Shown in pieces: positions 7,124 to 9,655 of a stretch of DNA of 9,655 bases. The notes beneath the pieces were generated by a model. It saw only the letters and a list, made by a program, of their open reading frames with translations. It ran no database searches and had not been told where the DNA came from. The stretch is from Alphaproteobacteria bacterium (GTDB lineage Bacteria; Pseudomonadota; Alphaproteobacteria; Rhizobiales; Xanthobacteraceae). Each line of letters begins with the position of its first letter. Within the stretch, counting starts at the first letter, position 1. The stretch is from positions 1-9,655 of the forward strand of contig VAZL01000517.1 in NCBI GenBank assembly GCA_005883445.1, in the 5' to 3' direction. Made by a program: the position numbers and the translations under genes.

Positions 7124-7585
7124 TTACTGCCTGCTGCCGATGAATTGCAGCACGATCTCGCGTCGGTGCGACCGGGCGCGATGCTCGGCGATGTAGATGC
7201 CCTGCCAGACCCCGAGCGCGAGCGCCCCAGCGATCACGGGGACGTGGAGCGACACGCCCGTGAGCATGGTCTTTACATGCGCCGGCATGTCGTCAGGCCC
7301 CTCGACATCGTGAACCCAGTCGGCATCGGCGGGCGCAAGGCGATCGAGCGCGCTCACAAGATCGGTGCGTACATCGGGATCGGCGTTTTCCTGGATAACG
7401 AGCGAGGCCGAAGTATGCCGCATGAAGATGAATAGCGCTCCGTCCTTCGCGCCGGTCTGCTTGATGAACCGCATTGCCTCGCGCGTGATGTCGGTGAAGG
7501 CCTGTCCGCCGGTCTCGACCACGAGTGTCGCAGTCGCAATAGTCTCGGGCGCGAAGCTGATAATGGGAGACAACGGATCACTCAT
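7124..7585 (-). CDS. YjbQ/UPF0047-family protein (secondary thiamine-phosphate synthase-like)
   Basis: A compact 153-residue single-domain protein, a typical length for the YjbQ family. Hallmarks are RHTSASLVIQENAD with H57, the segment HDVEGPDDMPAHVK with H103, and GVWQGIYIAEHR with E134-H135-R136. The conserved histidines form the presumed active site. E. coli YjbQ has a weak thiamine-phosphate synthase activity that gave the family its name; the physiological reaction remains uncertain. There is no signal peptide or membrane segment, so it is cytosolic. The ATG at 7585 lies 22 bases after the stop of the small exported-protein gene on the same strand, so the two are probably cotranscribed. 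The ribosome binding site (AAGG two bases before ATG) is poor, consistent with translational coupling. Confidence 0.93.
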   Translation of the reverse strand: MSDPLSPIISFAPETIATATLVVETGGQAFTDITREAMRFIKQTGAKDGALFIFMRHTSASLVIQENADPDVRTDLVSALDRLAPADADWVHDVEGPDDMPAHVKTMLTGVSLHVPVIAGALALGVWQGIYIAEHRARSHRREIVLQFIGSRQ

Positions 7586-7607
7586 GGCCTTGCCGCCGCG
7601 GCGATCA

Positions 7608-8072
7608 TCAGGTCTTTTTCAGCATGTCCTTCTGCAGCGTCGCGATTATCTCAACCAAGCGGCGCCAGATCTTCTCGACGAAATTCATGACCTTGTTGAG
7701 ATCGACATCGTTGGGCAATTGCAGGCGAGGCTCCTGCGGCTCGGCCGCCGGCAGTTCCGGCTTGACGGTGCCAGGCAGCGGCAGATTGCGCGCAAGCAGC
7801 TCTTTCTTCACCGCTGTATTTTCGCCCTGAAGGCGCGCGATCTCGGCTTCGAGCGCTGCGCGCTCGTCCGGCACCGCCTCGCAGGTCCATCCCGCCGGAC
7901 GCCGCGCGCAGATCGATACCTGGCCGGTACGGCCGTCAAGGCGAAGATAGCCGTCATCGACCCGGTTGAAGGTGTAGCGGCTGTCGTCGCTCTCCGGCAC
8001 CGTGCTTTGCGCCCAAGCCGCCAGCCCTGCAAGCGCAAGTCCGGCGAGCACGAATAGAGCCGTGCGGATCAT
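7608..8072 (-). CDS. small exported coiled-coil protein of unknown function
   Basis: I do not recognise a named family. The 154-residue product starts with a signal peptide: MIRT, a hydrophobic core (residues 5-19) and a likely cleavage after AWA (about residue 21). The mature N-terminus holds a compact motif, YTFNRVDDGYLRLDGRTG then C55 and W62-T-C64, whose two cysteines could pair in the periplasm. A charged heptad-like helix follows (about 68-95, DERAALEAEIARLQGEN), then a Pro-rich linker (97-118) and an amphipathic C-terminal helix (about 121-152). The ATG at 8072 is chosen because AGGAGG lies exactly six bases upstream. Upstream in-frame starts (8132 and 8096) would put a charged stretch before the signal peptide. 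The gene precedes the YjbQ-family gene by 22 bases. Periplasmic location is inferred. Confidence 0.75.
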   Translation of the reverse strand: MIRTALFVLAGLALAGLAAWAQSTVPESDDSRYTFNRVDDGYLRLDGRTGQVSICARRPAGWTCEAVPDERAALEAEIARLQGENTAVKKELLARNLPLPGTVKPELPAAEPQEPRLQLPNDVDLNKVMNFVEKIWRRLVEIIATLQKDMLKKT

Positions 8073-8078
8073 GCGATC

Positions 8079-8084
8079 CCTCCT
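8079..8084 (-). promoter_or_regulatory. strong Shine-Dalgarno fixing the exported-protein start
   Basis: AGGAGG on the minus strand (8084 to 8079) with six bases to the ATG at 8072. It is the best match to the 16S anti-SD sequence in the window and argues against the longer starts, which it would lie inside. Confidence 0.75.
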
Positions 8085-8285
8085 CGCATCGTCCATAGAC
8101 GATCGCTCTGGGGCGATGCAATGGCGCCCCACTCCGCAGACTCAACGCGAACCGAATCGAGGACGGTCACGCGGCAACGTCGGCAAAGAAGATGCAAAGG
8201 ATGGGCCTCGCGTTCAAAGTCCGCGCCGCCGGGATTGCCAAAAACACCGAATTCTATCGCCCGCCAGCCTCGTGATTCCGCTTCA
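8085..8285. other. intergenic stretch between divergent genes, mostly unexplained
   Basis: This is the left two thirds of the 335-base gap between the exported-protein gene and atpI. It should contain the minus-strand promoter, but I see only a TAGAAT (8256-8251, minus) without a convincing -35. A 27-codon plus-strand frame (8192-8275) is present without further support. No RNA gene or repeat was seen. Confidence 0.5.
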
Positions 8286-8314
8286 TTGTCAACTATTTAC
8301 CGTAGAGGTACAAT
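8286..8314 (+). promoter_or_regulatory. candidate sigma70 promoter P1 of the atp F0 operon
   Basis: TTGTCA (8286-8291), a 17-base spacer and TACAAT (8309-8314). Each hexamer matches five of six sigma70 consensus positions. It points toward atpI, with a leader of roughly 87 bases, and lies in a noticeably A+T-richer patch. Confidence 0.55.
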
Positions 8315-8316
8315 TC

Positions 8317-8345
8317 TTGACTCGTATACACCCAGTCAGTATGGT
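8317..8345 (+). promoter_or_regulatory. candidate sigma70 promoter P2 of the atp F0 operon
   Basis: TTGACT (8317-8322), a 17-base spacer and TATGGT (8340-8345). The -35 matches at five of six positions and the -10 at four. It starts three bases after P1 and would give a leader of about 56 bases before the atpI ATG. Confidence 0.45.
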
Positions 8346-8407
8346 CCGCGCGGTTTTGGGGGCGGAACTCTCGTGATTTTGCTTGAACCGTCGCGGGTGT
8401 CGAAAGC

Positions 8408-8785
8408 ATGGCCGACGACGCACGCGAAAAAGGTGCTGGCGAACAACTACCGGCTGACGAGGCTGCGCTCTCAGCGAGGTTCAAGCGTCTCGGCGAACGG
8501 CTCGGCCGTGTCCATACTGACGGTCCTTCCGAAAGCAGCCCGGGTCAACCTCCGGCCACCGATCCGTCAGCGATGGCCCGCGGTTTTCGGTTGTCGACCG
8601 AGTTCGTGGCCGGGGTTGTGGTCGGTGCAGCCATCGGCTGGCTGCTTGATCGCTGGCTCGGAACTTCGCCTTGGGGAATGATCGTGTTTCTGCTCCTCGG
8701 CTTCGCTGCCGGGGTTCTCAACGTGATGCGCGCGGCAGGAGTCGTAGCGAGCAACACATTGGACCCGCCCGGTTCGAAGCAATGA
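8408..8785 (+). CDS. atpI: F0F1 ATP synthase assembly protein AtpI
   Basis: This 125-residue small membrane protein helps assemble the c-ring of F0F1 ATP synthase. The N-terminal half is polar, with a charged helix (about residues 17-35). It is followed by two membrane helices (about 65-83 and 88-109) joined by the AtpI signature GWLLDRWLGTSPWG; the second helix ends GFAAGVLNVMRAA. It is the first gene of the F0 cluster, 63 bases before atpB. Two promoter candidates lie directly upstream. The ribosome binding site before the ATG at 8408 is weak (GAAAG). The stop overlaps an ATG (ATGA at 8782-8785) that opens a 29-codon frame running into atpB. Identity is supported by both sequence and position. 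Confidence 0.92.
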   Translation: MADDAREKGAGEQLPADEAALSARFKRLGERLGRVHTDGPSESSPGQPPATDPSAMARGFRLSTEFVAGVVVGAAIGWLLDRWLGTSPWGMIVFLLLGFAAGVLNVMRAAGVVASNTLDPPGSKQ

Positions 8786-8831
8786 ATTCGGCCGCCCCCG
8801 CGAGCGAGCGCCGAGGTGGCCACGCAGCGAT

Positions 8832-8837
8832 GAAGGA
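8832..8837 (+). promoter_or_regulatory. ribosome binding site of atpB
   Basis: GAAGGA eleven bases before the atpB ATG at 8849. The spacing is slightly long, but it is the only candidate. Confidence 0.5.
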
Positions 8838-8848
8838 CTTGATCCGTC

Positions 8849-9595
8849 ATGGATCCCATCCATCAGTTTGAGATCAAAAACTTCTTTCCGATCGTCCGCA
8901 TCGGCGGGGCCGAAATCGCCTTCACGAATTCGGCGTTTTTCATGCTGATCGGGCTATCCCTGATCCTATTTCTGATGCTTGGCACCACCCGTTCGCGCGC
9001 CCTGGTGCCGGGGCGGCTGCAATCGGTCGCCGAAATGTCGTACGAGTTCGTCGCGAATACGCTGCGCAGCACCGCCGGCACCGAGGGCATGAAATTTTTC
9101 CCGCTGGTGTTCTCGCTGTTCATGTTCATTCTCGTGCTGAACGTGATCGGCATCATTCCCTATACCTTCACGGTCACGAGCCACATCATCATCACGGTTG
9201 CACTTGCGCTTCTCGTCTTTTTCACGGTGGTGATTTATGGCTTCTGGAAGCACGGTCTGCATTTCTTCAAGCTATGGGTCCCGAGCGGAGTGCCGATTTA
9301 CATCATGCCGTTGGTGACGTTCATCGAGGTGCTGTCATTTCTGTCGCGGCCTGTCTCCCATAGCGTACGGTTGTTCGCCAACATGCTTGCCGGTCACATC
9401 ACGCTCAAAGTATTCGGTGGCTTCGTGACGATGCTGGGCGCACTCGGCTTTCTCGGCTGGCTCGGCGCAATCATACCGCTCGGCCTCACCGTCGCTCTCA
9501 CCGCATTGGAACTACTGGTGGCCTTCCTGCAGGCCTACGTCTTCGCCATCCTCACTTGCATCTATCTCAGTGAGGCGATCCACGCGGGCCACTGA
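8849..9595 (+). CDS. atpB: F0F1 ATP synthase subunit a
   Basis: Subunit a (248 residues) forms the proton half-channels next to the rotating c-ring in the inner membrane. The essential arginine is R174 in SVRLFANMLAGH, equivalent to E. coli Arg210. Q228 in AFLQAYVFAIL corresponds to Gln252. H183 sits at the E. coli Glu219 position and E221 at the His245 position: the reciprocal His/Glu swap known from alphaproteobacterial and mitochondrial subunits. The N-terminus MDPIHQFEIKNFFPI and five or six membrane segments are typical, as is the length. It lies between atpI and atpE, as in the alphaproteobacterial F0 operon, which is separate from the F1 operon. The sequence appears complete and functional. 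Confidence 0.98.
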   Translation: MDPIHQFEIKNFFPIVRIGGAEIAFTNSAFFMLIGLSLILFLMLGTTRSRALVPGRLQSVAEMSYEFVANTLRSTAGTEGMKFFPLVFSLFMFILVLNVIGIIPYTFTVTSHIIITVALALLVFFTVVIYGFWKHGLHFFKLWVPSGVPIYIMPLVTFIEVLSFLSRPVSHSVRLFANMLAGHITLKVFGGFVTMLGALGFLGWLGAIIPLGLTVALTALELLVAFLQAYVFAILTCIYLSEAIHAGH

Positions 9596-9616
9596 TGCCC
9601 GCTCGTCAAGCCTTGA

Positions 9617-9623
9617 AAAGGAG
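9617..9623 (+). promoter_or_regulatory. strong ribosome binding site of atpE
   Basis: AAAGGAG eight bases before the atpE ATG at 9632. It is clearly stronger than the atpI and atpB sites, in line with the need for many c subunits per complex. Confidence 0.75.
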
Positions 9624-9631
9624 CTCTCATC

Positions 9632-9655
9632 ATGGATCCTCAAGCCGCAAAAATG
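9632..9655 (+). CDS. atpE: F0F1 ATP synthase subunit c, first eight codons only
   Basis: The frame MDPQAAKM begins 36 bases after the atpB stop and runs off the right edge. Its N-terminus fits alphaproteobacterial subunit c, the proton-binding c-ring protein, and a strong AAAGGAG lies eight bases upstream. Identification rests on operon position, ribosome binding site and these few residues; the membrane hairpin and its carboxylate are outside the window. Confidence 0.85.

Noticed and set aside
7365..8057. Plus-strand 230-codon frame opposite the YjbQ-family and exported-protein genes
   Set aside because: It covers two minus-strand genes with better evidence (YjbQ motifs, signal peptide with AGGAGG) and shows no domain of its own.
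8192..8275. 27-codon plus-strand frame (MQRMGLAFKVRAAG...) upstream of the atp promoters
   Set aside because: No convincing ribosome binding site or promoter, and such short frames are common by chance; would need conservation or ribosome profiling.
8287..8292. Perfect TTGACA on the minus strand as -35 for the exported-protein gene
   Set aside because: No -10-like hexamer at 16-18 bases; the nearest TAGAAT (8256-8251) is 30 bases away.
8287..8321. TGTCAA...TTGAC inverted arms as an operator
   Set aside because: Arms are only five bases long and coincide with the two -35 elements, which explains them sufficiently.

Overview
The window looks like chromosomal DNA from a GC-rich alphaproteobacterium, most likely Hyphomicrobiales (a Bradyrhizobium/Xanthobacteraceae-like lineage). 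This rests on three things: the GC-rich third codon positions, an F0 ATP synthase cluster that begins atpI-atpB-atpE, and a subunit a with the His/Glu arrangement typical of alphaproteobacteria and mitochondria. The taxon is inferred from gene character only; no database search was possible. I see no rRNA, tRNA, insertion sequence, prophage, CRISPR array or obvious horizontally acquired island.

Region 1 (1-2508, minus strand) is a small metabolic or transport cassette. An AbrB-duplication family membrane protein (1402-2508) lies upstream of a 401-residue double-cupin protein (72-1277). The first codons of a further minus-strand gene may lie at the left edge (1-22 or 1-43).

Region 2 (2509-6993) is a sensory module. 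A divergent intergenic region leads into a 1173-residue hybrid histidine kinase (2750-6271). Its N-terminal half is a sodium/solute symporter (SLC5/SSS) domain, followed by a STAC-like linker, PAS, HisKA, HATPase and receiver domains. A NarL/LuxR-type response regulator (6313-6993, minus) converges on it with a 41-base gap. Domain order, motifs and pairing match the CrbS/CrbR (MxtR/ErdR) acetate-responsive systems described in gamma-proteobacteria. I propose that role by analogy only.

Region 3 (7124-8072, minus) holds a YjbQ/UPF0047-family enzyme and, 22 bases upstream of it, a small exported coiled-coil protein of unknown function. The latter has a strong Shine-Dalgarno sequence that fixes its start.

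Region 4 (8073-9655, plus) is the start of the F0 ATP synthase operon. Two tandem sigma70-type promoters precede atpI, then atpB, then the first eight codons of atpE, cut off by the window end.

Most of the window is recognisable housekeeping or known-family material. The points most worth a second look are the transporter-kinase/regulator pair, the cupin-AbrB pairing with degenerate metal motifs, the unknown exported protein, and the tandem atp promoters.
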